64,000 nt of DNA, taken from positions 6,695,501 through 6,759,500 of the forward strand of contig NZ_CP116936.1 in NCBI RefSeq assembly GCF_028475105.1, written 5' to 3'. Positions 7,865 through 16,500 of this stretch are shown here, piece after piece (positions within the stretch are counted from its first letter, which is position 1; every line of letters starts with the position of its first letter). A program made the translations under genes and the position numbers. The notes below the pieces were generated by a model. The model ran no database searches. It was not told where the DNA came from and saw only the letters and a program-made list of their open reading frames with translations. The stretch is from Micromonospora sp. LH3U1. GTDB taxonomy: Bacteria; Actinomycetota; Actinomycetes; Mycobacteriales; Micromonosporaceae.

Positions 7865-8914
7865 TCAGTCCTGTCGATCGAGCAGGGCCGCGTAGAGGGT
7901 GAGACCGGGGCCGAACGCCAGCATGACGATGCGCCGAGCCGCCGGCGTCGCACGGCCCAGCCGGTCCAGGATCAGCAGCACGGTGGGCGACGAGCAGTTG
8001 CCGTGTTCGTCGAGCGTCGCCCGGGACGCCGCCAGCCCCTGCGGGGGCAGCTCCAACTCACGCTCGACCACGTTGAGGATCCTCGGGCCGCCCGGGTGCA
8101 CCGCCCAACCGTCCACCTCGGAACGTTTGGTGCCGTGCCGGGCCAGGAGGTCGTCGACGAGCCCGCCGACATGCCTCGACAGCACCTGCGGCACCTTCGG
8201 TGACAGCCCCATCCGGAAACCGGTGTCGGTGACGTCCCAGGTCATGTGGTCGGCCGTGGAGGTGTCCGTGATCGCGGTGACCTCACGCATCGCGTACCCC
8301 GGACCACCCGGCACGACCACGGCGGCGACCGCCGCGTCCGAGAAGAGCGCGTGGGACACGATCTGCTGGGTGTCGACCCTGGCGCTGGACGGTTGGATGT
8401 GCAGGCTGGTCAGCTCCGCGCAGAGCAGCAGCGCCGGTCGGCCCCGGGCGGTGACGAAGTCACTCGCCGCGCCGAGCCCTGGCAGCGCCGCGTAACAGCC
8501 CATGTGACCGATGAACATCCGCTGGGTGTCCGCCGCCATGCCGAGGTCCCGGGCGAGCAGGATGTCCAGCCCGGGGGTGGCGTACCCGGTGCATGAGCAG
8601 ACGATGAACAACCCGATGTCGCCGGCGCCCAGCCCGGCGGCAGTCAACGCACGGCCCACCGCCTCCTTGCCCAGGGGCAGGGCCTCCACCTGATAGCGGC
8701 GCATCCGGCGCTCGGTCGGCCAGTCCGAGACGTCCTCCAGAAGAGGATTGACCGCAGCCTGCCGTCGGGTCACCCCCGAGTTCGCGAAGATCCGCTGGGC
8801 CAACGACCGGGTGGTGCCGGAGAAGTGCCGGGAGAAGAAGCTTTCCCACAACTCGTCCTGCGAAGCGGACGGCGGCTGTGCCACCCCGAGCCCCGCGATC
8901 ACTGGTACGGACAC
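7865..8914 (-). CDS. Type III polyketide synthase (chalcone synthase-like)
   Basis: Homodimeric ketosynthase that extends an acyl-CoA starter with malonyl-CoA and cyclises the product. The complete catalytic triad is visible: Cys140 in 'GHMGCYAALPG', His273 in 'WAVHPGGPRIL' and Asn306 in 'LDEHGNCSSP'. 349 aa from the GTG at 8914, which has AGAGG at a good distance; a GTG nine bases upstream (8923) is possible but sits on the ribosome site. Last gene of a leftward unit methyltransferase - flavoenzyme - PKS. With the divergent UbiA gene this suggests a prenylated, methylated phenolic lipid (alkylresorcinol or quinol). The product class is inference. Confidence 0.92.
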   Translation of the reverse strand: MSVPVIAGLGVAQPPSASQDELWESFFSRHFSGTTRSLAQRIFANSGVTRRQAAVNPLLEDVSDWPTERRMRRYQVEALPLGKEAVGRALTAAGLGAGDIGLFIVCSCTGYATPGLDILLARDLGMAADTQRMFIGHMGCYAALPGLGAASDFVTARGRPALLLCAELTSLHIQPSSARVDTQQIVSHALFSDAAVAAVVVPGGPGYAMREVTAITDTSTADHMTWDVTDTGFRMGLSPKVPQVLSRHVGGLVDDLLARHGTKRSEVDGWAVHPGGPRILNVVERELELPPQGLAASRATLDEHGNCSSPTVLLILDRLGRATPAARRIVMLAFGPGLTLYAALLDRQD

Positions 8915-9008
8915 GATCCCCACCTCTCGTCAGACGCTGTCCTCCCCCTGGCCGTCCCACCAGCCACCCCGGCCGGTCTGTCTCCCGCGCGAGGGCCGCA
9001 AGGCCGGC

Positions 9009-10175
9009 TCACCAACGCGGTGCCGATCCGTCACGATCCGGGTCGCCGCCCAGCGCGGCGATGCCGAGCCAGTCGGCGCAGACGTCCGACGTGGCCGGAT
9101 GCAGCGAACCGCAGCGGGCATCGCGGTAGAGCCGTTCCAACGGATGACCACGGCGGGTCGCCGAGGTGCCCGCCGCCTCCAGCACCGACGCCGCCACCTC
9201 GGCGGCCGTCGTGCCGGCGAGCAGCTTCGCCCGCCACACCCAGCGGTTGGTCTCTTCGTCGCCCGGCGCCTCGTCCACCCGGCGGGCCGCCTCGGTGACC
9301 ACCAGCTGCGCGGCCGCCGTCGCCGCGTCCGCCCGACCCAGTCGGGCTCGCACCGCGGGCAGGCCAGCCAGGTTGCGGGCGTTGAGATGCTCGGCCGCCG
9401 CGTCGATCGCCGCCCGGGCGACCCCCACGTAGACGGCCGCGTAGCTGGCCACCAGCCAGTGCGGCATGAGCTGGGCGACCACCAGCGCCAGCCCCTCCAC
9501 CCCGCCGAGCAGCCGGTCGGGCGGCACGGTGACGTCCAGGTGCAGGTCGTGTGAGGAGGTGGCGCGCATGCCGAGCGCGTCCCAGGTCGGCTCCACGGTC
9601 AGACCATCGCCGGCCGGCACCAGGAACTGCGACACAACCGACTGGTCGGCAGCGCTTCGGGCCGCGACCAGGTAGCCGTCGGCGTGCCCGGCGCCGGAAC
9701 AGAACGTCTTGCTGCCCTTGAGATGCCAGCCCTCGTCGGTCGCCTCGTAGACCGTGCTCAGCTGCGAAAGCCGGGCACCGGCGCCACGCTCACTCATCGC
9801 GACCGCGTACCAGGAGCCCTGCGCCGCTGCGGTGAGCAACCGGTCCCGGGCGGCCAACGCCTCGTCCGGCACGCCCAGCGCCTCGGCCAGTTCCTCGGTG
9901 ACCGCGCCCAGCGCACCGGTCACCGAGGCGTGCATGTTGAACACCAGGGCTGTCGCTCCGTTGCCCCGGGCAAGCTCAGTGGCCACTGCGGCGTACTCGG
10001 CGAAGGTGGCTCCCAGGCCACCCAGCGCCCGCGGCACCATCAGCCCGAACAGGCCGGCCTCCCGCAGGTCCCGGAAGTCGTCCACCGGAAAGGAACCGTC
10101 CCGGTCGTGCTCCGCCGCCCGCGCGGCGAACCGCGGCGCCAACCGGCGGGCCGCCTCAAGCGCGTGCACCGTCAT
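9009..10175 (-). CDS. Acyl-CoA dehydrogenase-family flavoprotein
   Basis: 388 aa with the ordered three-domain layout of the family: N-terminal helices, a middle beta domain ('WYAVAMSERGAGARLSQLST', 'GWHLKGSKTFCSGAGHADG') and a C-terminal helical bundle. Where medium-chain dehydrogenases carry the catalytic Glu, this protein has 'RDARCGSLHPATSDVCADWL' with no obvious Glu. It may therefore be one of the family members that act as flavin monooxygenases (group D), fitting a hydroxylation step in the PKS cluster. Its ATG at 10175 has AAGGGGG upstream. It is 42 bases from the methyltransferase stop and 94 bases upstream of the PKS start. Substrate unknown. Confidence 0.85.
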   Translation of the reverse strand: MTVHALEAARRLAPRFAARAAEHDRDGSFPVDDFRDLREAGLFGLMVPRALGGLGATFAEYAAVATELARGNGATALVFNMHASVTGALGAVTEELAEALGVPDEALAARDRLLTAAAQGSWYAVAMSERGAGARLSQLSTVYEATDEGWHLKGSKTFCSGAGHADGYLVAARSAADQSVVSQFLVPAGDGLTVEPTWDALGMRATSSHDLHLDVTVPPDRLLGGVEGLALVVAQLMPHWLVASYAAVYVGVARAAIDAAAEHLNARNLAGLPAVRARLGRADAATAAAQLVVTEAARRVDEAPGDEETNRWVWRAKLLAGTTAAEVAASVLEAAGTSATRRGHPLERLYRDARCGSLHPATSDVCADWLGIAALGGDPDRDGSAPRW

Positions 10176-10217
10176 ATCGCCCCCTTCTCGGCGTCCCTTA
10201 CCCCCGCCACGACCCGA

Positions 10218-10991
10218 CTATCCGTTTCGGACTCCCAGGCCCTGGTACAAGACTGCAGTGGAACGGGTGGGAACGATGCGCGGCGCGCGGCCGGAGTGCA
10301 CCGCATTGGAAGTTCGGGTCGCCCGGGCGCGGCGCAGCAGCCAGGCAACCAGGCCGCCGACCTGCGGACGGATGCCCCGCAGCCGCAGATCGACGCCGTG
10401 CCGAGCGCATTCGGCAACCAATGCACGGGCGTCCACGAACAACCGCGGATCGTGGATGCCGCGCGGCACCGTCGGCAGCCGCTCGGCGATCCGCACCGCG
10501 ACGAGCCGGGCCAGCGCCGTGTCGTTCAGGGTGTCCAACACCAGCAGGCCGCCCGGGCGCAGCAGCCGGCACGCCTCGGCCACCACGCGCGGCCAGGCCG
10601 GCACATGCTCCAGCAGTTCGCCCGCGGAGACCACGTCGGCGCAACCGCCCGGGAGCGGGACCGCGGTGGCATCGCCCTGGATTACGCGCACCCCGTGCTC
10701 GGCTGCCTGGACCAACGCCGAGCGGGTCAGATCGACCCCGACGTGGCGGTAGCCCTTGCCGATCAGGTGCGGCGCGAGCAGACCGGCGCCGCAACCCAGA
10801 TCGACCAGCAACGCGTCGGGACGGGTGGCCGGTGGCACCAGCGCCGCGCGGGCCTCAGCCAGCCAGTGCAGCATCGCGAACGCGCCATCCGGCCGCCACC
10901 ACTCACCGGCCAGGTCGTCGTACTGGCGCGGATCGTTACGCGGCAGCACCCTGGGATCGGTGGACGCCGCGGCCGCAGCCACGTCTCGCAT
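10218..10991 (-). CDS. UbiG-like class I SAM methyltransferase
   Basis: 257 aa from the ATG at 10991. SAM-binding motif I is 'LLVDLGCGAGLLAPHL', followed by 'GVDLTRSALVQAAE', 'GDATAVPLPGGCADVV' and 'LLRPGGLLVLDTLN'. The arrangement and the opening 'DPRQYDDLAGEWWRPDGAFA' resemble the UbiG O-methyltransferases of ubiquinone synthesis. In this cluster it probably methylates a phenolic hydroxyl on the type III PKS product. First gene of the leftward unit; its start lies 46 bases from the start of the divergent UbiA gene, with an inverted repeat between them. Confidence 0.87.
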   Translation of the reverse strand: MRDVAAAAASTDPRVLPRNDPRQYDDLAGEWWRPDGAFAMLHWLAEARAALVPPATRPDALLVDLGCGAGLLAPHLIGKGYRHVGVDLTRSALVQAAEHGVRVIQGDATAVPLPGGCADVVSAGELLEHVPAWPRVVAEACRLLRPGGLLVLDTLNDTALARLVAVRIAERLPTVPRGIHDPRLFVDARALVAECARHGVDLRLRGIRPQVGGLVAWLLRRARATRTSNAVHSGRAPRIVPTRSTAVLYQGLGVRNG

Positions 10992-10994
10992 GGC

Positions 10995-11019
10995 ACCGAG
11001 CGTGGCACGACTGCTCGGT
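10995..11019. promoter_or_regulatory. Inverted repeat between divergent methyltransferase and UbiA genes
   Basis: ACCGAGC (10995-11001) and GCTCGGT (11013-11019) are 7-bp arms separated by 11 bases in the 46-bp divergent gap. The only space for a shared operator is here, so it could coordinate both arms of the cluster. Modest evidence. Confidence 0.35.
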
Positions 11020-11037
11020 AACGACCAGACTTCCCTT

Positions 11038-11877
11038 ATGTCGTCGAGGGTGTTAGGGCTGGTCAGAGCGAGCCATCCGGAACCGGCCGCAGCGGTCACC
11101 ACGGTTGCCGGTCTGCTGGCATGGGGGGTGGGCCACCGGCCGACCGGAATCGTCTCGGTGGTGCTCGCCGTGCTGGCCAGCCAGCTCGCCGTCGGCTGGA
11201 CCAACGACGCACTGGACGCCGAGCGGGACGCCACTGTGGGGCGTACCGACAAGCCGGTCGCCGCTGGCGCGGTCGGCCGGCGCACCACGGCCTGGGCTGC
11301 GGCGGCGGCCGCGGTGGCCTGTCCGTTGCTGGCGCTGACCACGAACCCGACGGCGGCGTTCTGGCTGACCGTGGCCCTGGTCTCGGCGCTGCTCTACGAC
11401 TGGCCGCTCAAGGCCACCGCGTTCTCGGTGCTGCCGTACGCCGTCTCCTTCGGCGCGCTGCCCGCCTTCGTGGTGTTGGCGCTACCCGGTCAGCCAACTC
11501 CGCCGGCCTGGCTGTTGGCGGCGGCGGCGTGCCTGGGAGCCGGCGCGCACTTCGCCAACGTGCTGCCCGACCTGGCCGACGACGCTCGGACCGGGGTGCG
11601 CGGCCTGCCACACCGCCTGGGCGCCGCCGGCAGCCGGGCGGCGGCGGCCGGTCTGCTCCTCGCGGCGACGGCGACCCTGGTCCTCGGGCCACCCGGGCCG
11701 CCGTCGGCGGTCGGGATGGCGGCGGTCGGCACGGCCGCCGTGGTGCCGCCGCTGAGCTGGTACGCCGGACGCTCGGCCGTCCGGGCCGGCCGGCGGCCGG
11801 TGTCCGCGTTCCGCGCGGTGATGCTGGTGGCCCTGATCGACGTGGTTCTGCTGGTGGCGAGCGGTCGGGTGGTGTGA
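11038..11877 (+). CDS. UbiA-family prenyltransferase
   Basis: Integral membrane aromatic prenyltransferase, 279 aa from the ATG at 11038 (MSSRVLGLVRASHPEPAAAV). Both Asp-rich Mg-diphosphate motifs are present: 'NDALDAERDATVGRTDKP' near residue 55 and 'DLADDARTGVRGLPHRLG' near residue 180. There are seven to nine hydrophobic helices. Divergent from the methyltransferase/flavoenzyme/PKS unit, it should prenylate the PKS-derived ring. An in-frame ATG at 10990 would overlap the methyltransferase start and is less likely. Confidence 0.88.
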   Translation: MSSRVLGLVRASHPEPAAAVTTVAGLLAWGVGHRPTGIVSVVLAVLASQLAVGWTNDALDAERDATVGRTDKPVAAGAVGRRTTAWAAAAAAVACPLLALTTNPTAAFWLTVALVSALLYDWPLKATAFSVLPYAVSFGALPAFVVLALPGQPTPPAWLLAAAACLGAGAHFANVLPDLADDARTGVRGLPHRLGAAGSRAAAAGLLLAATATLVLGPPGPPSAVGMAAVGTAAVVPPLSWYAGRSAVRAGRRPVSAFRAVMLVALIDVVLLVASGRVV

Positions 11878-12017
11878 ACGGCGCCCGAGCAGGTGGCATT
11901 GCCGGGTCCGCGTGCGGGCCTCGATCAGTCCCAACTACCCTGGAGCGCGGTCTGCGCGGGTATGGCCACCGTGCCCGGCGTACGACCCGGGTGGGGATTG
12001 TGACGAGGAGGACCGAC

Positions 12018-12797
12018 GTGACGCGCTCGATCAGGGGATCCCGGCGGGCGGCCCTGTTGTTGTCCGGGATTGCGGCGGCCAGCCTGCTGGCCTCCGGATG
12101 CGGCACCGGTCAGATCGCCGAGACCGCGTTGAAGGAGCCGTCGGTCCAGGGCGTCAGCCTCACGACCAGCAACGGATCCTTCTCCGTGCGTGGCCTGCTG
12201 GTGGACTACCCGGGCCTTGAGGGCTACCGGGCCGGCCAGGACGCTCCGCTCAGCGCCGTGATCTACAACGACTCCAAGGAGACGGTCACCGTCACCGTCA
12301 CCACCGAGAGCGCCCGCGAGGTCGTGATCAGCGGCGGCTCGGCGAGTCCGTCGCCGTCCGCCTCGGAGTCCGCCTCCGCCAGCCCGTCCCCATCCGGCTC
12401 GCAGAGCCCGTCGACCTCCACGTCCGGCTCGGCCAGCCCGTCGGCGACCCCGTCCGAGACCGGGTCGTCCTCGGCCACCCCGTCCGCCCCGGAGTCGGCG
12501 CGGGCGTCGGGCTCGGCCAGCCCTGCCGCCCCGGGTCAGCCGGCCCGGATCGAGTTGGCTCCGCTGAGCTACATCCAGCTCAACTCCGAGGCCACCACGC
12601 AGCTCCGGCTGATCGGCCTGACCGAGGCGCTGCGCTCCGGTCAGAACGTCTTCGTGACCTTCGACTTCGGTAACGGCAACACGGTGACCGGCCAGGCGCC
12701 GATCGCGGTGCCGCTCACGCCGGCGGCACCCCCCTCGCCGATCATCGAGCGCGAGGGCGGCTACGAGGGCGACGAGGGCGGCACGACCCACGAGTGA
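12018..12797 (+). CDS. lpqE: LpqE-like lipoprotein
   Basis: 259 aa from the GTG at 12018, with GAGGAG seven bases upstream. A signal peptide ends in the lipobox 'LLASGC', so it is anchored outside the membrane. Next comes a beta-rich domain ('VQGVSLTTSNGSFSVRGLLV'), a roughly 70-residue Ser/Pro/Ala low-complexity insert, and a second beta stretch. Position between carD and radA matches LpqE (Rv3584) of M. tuberculosis, as I recall it. The low-complexity insert is not typical and probably varies between strains. A strong terminator follows. Confidence 0.78.
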   Translation: MTRSIRGSRRAALLLSGIAAASLLASGCGTGQIAETALKEPSVQGVSLTTSNGSFSVRGLLVDYPGLEGYRAGQDAPLSAVIYNDSKETVTVTVTTESAREVVISGGSASPSPSASESASASPSPSGSQSPSTSTSGSASPSATPSETGSSSATPSAPESARASGSASPAAPGQPARIELAPLSYIQLNSEATTQLRLIGLTEALRSGQNVFVTFDFGNGNTVTGQAPIAVPLTPAAPPSPIIEREGGYEGDEGGTTHE

Positions 12798-12816
12798 CCC
12801 GACCTGCACATCGACA

Positions 12817-12852
12817 AACACCCCGGCGTGGTGACCACCACGCCGGGGTGTT
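12817..12852 (+). terminator. Intrinsic terminator after the LpqE-like gene
   Basis: A perfect 16-bp stem (AACACCCCGGCGTGGT and its complement) with a GACC loop, followed by TT. It separates the lipoprotein transcript from radA. Confidence 0.88.
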
Positions 12853-12870
12853 TTCGTCGTACGCGAGGAC

Positions 12871-12876
12871 TAGCGT
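12871..12876 (+). promoter_or_regulatory. radA -10 element, leaderless start
   Basis: TAGCGT followed by exactly six bases and the GTG of radA. No Shine-Dalgarno sequence precedes the GTG, so the transcript probably begins at the start codon. Confidence 0.5.
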
Positions 12877-12882
12877 CCTGAT

Positions 12883-14343
12883 GTGACCACCTCTCGATCG
12901 ACCCCTCCTCCGCGTGCCGGCACGGCCGGCGCCGCTCGTGGTCGGTCCACCACCCGCGAGCCGCGTCCGGCCTACGAGTGCGACGCCTGCGGGCACCAGC
13001 CGCCCAAGTGGGTGGGGCGCTGCCCGGAGTGCGGCGAGTGGGGCGCGGTGGTTGAACGCACGGTCACCGGCCCGACCGTCTCCGGTCGGGTGGTCAGCTC
13101 CCGCATGCCGGCCGAGCCGGCCCGGCCGATCGCCACCATCAGCGCCGCTCCGGCCCGCGCCCGTCCCACCGGGGTGAGCGAGCTCGACCGGGTGCTCGGC
13201 GGCGGCCTGGTCCCCGGTGCCGTGGTGCTGCTCGCCGGTGAGCCCGGCGTGGGCAAGTCGACCCTGCTGCTGGATGTGGCGCAGCAGTGGGCGGTCGGCG
13301 CCGGCAGCCCCTCGCTGGTGGTCAGTGGGGAAGAGTCGGTCAGCCAGGTGCGCCTACGCGCCGAGCGGATGGGCGCCCTGCACGACAAGCTCTACCTTGC
13401 GGCGGAGAGCGATCTGGCCTCGGTGCTCGGGCACCTCGACGCGGTCAAACCGGGCCTGCTGGTGCTCGACTCGGTGCAGACCATCTCGACCACCGGCACC
13501 GAGGGGGTGCCCGGCGGGGTGACCCAGGTGCGCGCGGTCACCTCCGCGCTGGTCTCGGTCGCGAAGGAGCGGGGCATCGCCACCGTGCTGGTCGGGCACG
13601 TCACCAAGGACGGCCAGGTGGCCGGGCCTCGGGTGCTGGAGCACCTGGTCGACGTGGTTTTGTACTTCGAGGGCGACAAGCATTCCTCGCTGCGCCTGGT
13701 GCGCGGCGTGAAGAACCGGTTCGGCGCGGCCGACGAGGTCGGCTGCTTCGAGATGCACGAGGGCGGCATCAGCAGCCTGGCCGACCCGTCCGGGCTGTTC
13801 CTGACCCGCTACGCGGAGCCGGTTCCGGGCACCTGCGTGACCGTGGCCATGGAGGGGCGGCGGGCCCTGGTCACCGAGGTGCAGGCCCTGATCGGCGCGA
13901 CGGTGGCCGGCTCTCCCCGACGCACCGTCTCCGGCCTCGACTCGGCACGACTGGCGATGGTGCTCGCGGTGCTGCAACGGCGCACCGAGCGGCTGACCCT
14001 GCACGACCGGGAGGTCTTCGCCGCCACGGTGGGCGGCATCCGGGTGGTGGAGCCGGCCGCCGACCTGGCGGTCGCGTTGGCGGTCGCCTCCGGCGGGCTC
14101 AACCTGGCCATCGCGCCGCACCTGGTGGCGATCGGTGAGGTGGGTCTGACCGGCGAGGTGCGCCGGGTCGGTGCGGTGCCGCGCCGGCTGGCCGAGGCGG
14201 CCCGACTGGGTTTCAAGGTGGCTCTGGTGCCGCCCGGTTGCGGCCCGGCCAGCACCGGCGCCGGTCCCGAGCAGATGCGGGTGACCGAGGTCACGGACGT
14301 CCGTTCAGCGCTGCACCATGCGGCTCGCGCGTCCGCCGAGTGA
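12883..14343 (+). CDS. radA: DNA repair protein RadA
   Basis: RecA-like, hexameric branch-migration ATPase that processes recombination intermediates. 486 aa: N-terminal C4 zinc finger ('CDACGHQPPKWVGRCPECGE', about residues 28-47), Walker A 'GEPGVGKST' near residue 122, the RadA signature 'KNRFGAADEVG' near residue 280, and a C-terminal Lon-protease-like domain. Full family length. It lies 125 bases upstream of disA, as in mycobacteria, linking repair to c-di-AMP signalling. GTG start with a -10 box six bases before it. Confidence 0.96.
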   Translation: MTTSRSTPPPRAGTAGAARGRSTTREPRPAYECDACGHQPPKWVGRCPECGEWGAVVERTVTGPTVSGRVVSSRMPAEPARPIATISAAPARARPTGVSELDRVLGGGLVPGAVVLLAGEPGVGKSTLLLDVAQQWAVGAGSPSLVVSGEESVSQVRLRAERMGALHDKLYLAAESDLASVLGHLDAVKPGLLVLDSVQTISTTGTEGVPGGVTQVRAVTSALVSVAKERGIATVLVGHVTKDGQVAGPRVLEHLVDVVLYFEGDKHSSLRLVRGVKNRFGAADEVGCFEMHEGGISSLADPSGLFLTRYAEPVPGTCVTVAMEGRRALVTEVQALIGATVAGSPRRTVSGLDSARLAMVLAVLQRRTERLTLHDREVFAATVGGIRVVEPAADLAVALAVASGGLNLAIAPHLVAIGEVGLTGEVRRVGAVPRRLAEAARLGFKVALVPPGCGPASTGAGPEQMRVTEVTDVRSALHHAARASAE

Positions 14344-14462
14344 CGCACCGTGCCGACGGGGGCGGCGATTCCGGACAGCACGTCGCAAGCGGGAAAAGGT
14401 TGGAAGGGCCGCATCGTGACACATCACAGTAACCACGACAGCACCCACCGCACGGCAGTCCG

Positions 14463-14468
14463 TAGACT
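14463..14468 (+). promoter_or_regulatory. disA -10 element, leaderless start
   Basis: TAGACT, then GTGCCC, then the GTG at 14475. The six-base spacing puts transcription start on or next to this GTG and favours it over the GTG at 14469, which directly abuts the -10. Confidence 0.5.
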
Positions 14469-14474
14469 GTGCCC

Positions 14475-15659
14475 GTGCCGATCGACCGCGATACCACCAA
14501 GCCAGCCGGCGCGCCGCCCCAGGCCCGCACCGGCGCCGTGGGCTCGCCCGCCCGCCCGATCAGCGTGAGCGTGACTGCGGGAGCCGCCGGGGGGACCGGG
14601 GATCCGCTGCGGGCCAACCTTGCCCTGATGGCCCCCGGCACCGCCTTGCGCGACGGTTTGGAGCGCATCCTGCGCGGCCGCACCGGCGCGCTCATCGTGC
14701 TCGGCTACGACAAGGTCGTCGAGGGTCTGTGCACCGGCGGCTTCGCGCTGGATGTGGAGTTCTCCGCGACGCGGGTGCGAGAGCTGTGCAAGATGGACGG
14801 CGCCGTCGTGCTCTCCAGCGACGGCACCAGGATCGTCCGGGCAGCCGTGCACCTGATGCCCGACCCGTCCATCCCGACGGAAGAGTCCGGCACCCGGCAC
14901 CGCACCGCCGAGCGGGTGGCCCGGCAGACCGGCTACCCGGTCATCTCGGTCAGCCAGTCCATGCGGATCATCAGCCTCTACGTCAACGGTCAGCGGCACG
15001 TCCTCGACGACTCGGCGGCGATCCTCTCCCGGGCCAACCAGGCGCTCGCCACCCTGGAGCGCTACAAGCTCCGGCTGGACGAGGTCTCCGGCACTCTCTC
15101 CGCACTGGAGATCGAGGATCTGGTCACTGTGCGGGACGCGGTGGCCGTGGTGCAGCGACTGGAGATGGTTCGCCGGATCGCCGACGAGATCGCCGGATAC
15201 GTGGTGGAGCTGGGCACCGACGGCCGCCTGCTCGCCCTGCAACTCGACGAGCTGATGGCCGGCGTGGACGCCGACCGGACGCTGGTCATCCGGGACTACC
15301 TCCCGGTCGGCCGCAAGTCGCGCACCCTGGACGAGGCACTGGTCGAGCTGGACCTGCTCGGCGCCACCGAGCTGATCGACCTGGTGGCGGTGGCCAAGGC
15401 GATCGGCTACCCCGCCGCGTCCGACGCACTGGACGCCGCGGTCAGCCCCCGAGGCTTCCGACTGCTGGCCAAGGTGCCCCGGCTGCCGGTGGCGGTGGTC
15501 GACCGCCTGGTCGTGCATTTCGGCAGCCTTCAGCGGCTGCTCGGCGCGACCGTCGAGGATCTGCAGGCCGTCGAAGGGGTCGGTGACGCCCGGGCTCGCG
15601 GCGTCCGCGAGGGGCTGTCCCGGCTGGCCGAGGCATCCATCCTGGAGCGGTACGTCTGA
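14475..15659 (+). CDS. disA: DNA integrity scanning diadenylate cyclase
   Basis: Makes cyclic di-AMP from two ATP and scans DNA for branched structures. 394 aa. The N-terminal DAC domain has the catalytic 'KMDGAVVLSSDG' and 'GTRHRTAERVARQTGYPVI' motifs; a central helical linker follows ('AILSRANQALATLERYKLRL'); and the C-terminal helix-hairpin-helix domain includes 'VEGVGDARARGVREGL'. The N-terminal roughly 40 residues are Pro/Ala-rich and poorly conserved, so the start could also be the GTG at 14469. Convergent with the next gene with six bases between stops. Confidence 0.96.
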   Translation: MPIDRDTTKPAGAPPQARTGAVGSPARPISVSVTAGAAGGTGDPLRANLALMAPGTALRDGLERILRGRTGALIVLGYDKVVEGLCTGGFALDVEFSATRVRELCKMDGAVVLSSDGTRIVRAAVHLMPDPSIPTEESGTRHRTAERVARQTGYPVISVSQSMRIISLYVNGQRHVLDDSAAILSRANQALATLERYKLRLDEVSGTLSALEIEDLVTVRDAVAVVQRLEMVRRIADEIAGYVVELGTDGRLLALQLDELMAGVDADRTLVIRDYLPVGRKSRTLDEALVELDLLGATELIDLVAVAKAIGYPAASDALDAAVSPRGFRLLAKVPRLPVAVVDRLVVHFGSLQRLLGATVEDLQAVEGVGDARARGVREGLSRLAEASILERYV

Positions 15660-15665
15660 TCCGGC

Positions 15666-16382
15666 TCAGCCGGTGACGGTGAGCTTCACGCCCGCGCTGA
15701 GCTTCGTGCCAACCCGGGCGAACACCTGGTACGCCCCGAGCGGCGGAAACGGCCCGGCGGCCAGCCCACTGCCGTCGCACCGGCTGGCGTCCCGACCGTT
15801 CCACACCACCTGGTAGGAGCGCTCGAAGTTCGGCGTGAAGGACTGCGGGTCCGAACCCTGGACCTTGCCGCAGGTGTCCGACGACCAGATCTTCTCGGCA
15901 CCGGACTTGATGAAGATCTCCTGCAGGTCGGCGCCGACGTTCCGACTGCACGTCCGGTCCGACGTGTTCTTCACTTTGAGTTGCAGGTCGACCGTCGCCC
16001 CGCGCTGGACCGAGGTTGGACTCGCCACCGAGACCACGCTGATCTCCGCGTCGGTGCAGGTGCTGTCGTCCTCCGAACCGGCGGCCGCGCCCAACGGAGG
16101 CTCGTTGCTGGTGATCGCGGGGCTCGGGTTCGTCGCACCTGCGTCGGCGGACGTCGCCGGCGCACCGGTCTGTGGTGTCAGCATCGGCCCACTCGGCCCC
16201 GGAGACGCGGCGGACGTCGGTGCCGAGGATGGCGGCGCGCCCGCCTTCTTGCCCCCGTCGGAACGACCCGAACCGGTGCAGGAGTAGAGCAGGACAATCA
16301 GGAAGAGAAGACCCGCTCCGAGTACGACGGCGCGACGCCGCCAGTACACGGCGGGTGACAGAGGGCCGACCGTCAGACGCAT
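15666..16382 (-). CDS. Membrane-anchored exported protein next to disA
   Basis: 238 aa from the ATG at 16382, which has GGAGGGC upstream. One membrane helix ('AVVLGAGLLFLIVLLYSC', about residues 18-35), a Pro/Ser/Ala-rich linker to about residue 100, then a beta-sandwich-like domain ('VDLQLKVKNTSDRTCSRNVG', 'SYQVVWNGRDASRCDGSGLA') with four conserved-looking cysteines likely forming disulfides outside the cell. Position matches the conserved membrane protein beside disA in mycobacteria (Rv3587c, from memory). Function unknown. Confidence 0.78.
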   Translation of the reverse strand: MRLTVGPLSPAVYWRRRAVVLGAGLLFLIVLLYSCTGSGRSDGGKKAGAPPSSAPTSAASPGPSGPMLTPQTGAPATSADAGATNPSPAITSNEPPLGAAAGSEDDSTCTDAEISVVSVASPTSVQRGATVDLQLKVKNTSDRTCSRNVGADLQEIFIKSGAEKIWSSDTCGKVQGSDPQSFTPNFERSYQVVWNGRDASRCDGSGLAAGPFPPLGAYQVFARVGTKLSAGVKLTVTG

Positions 16383-16500
16383 GATGCCCTCCACCGTAGC
16401 CGCGCTACGCCCGCCAGTGCGACGCGACGCGCCGGAGCCACGCCGGGGCACACGCGAGACGGTCCATTCAGGACGGACGCGTCGATCGTGGGTTGGCCGC

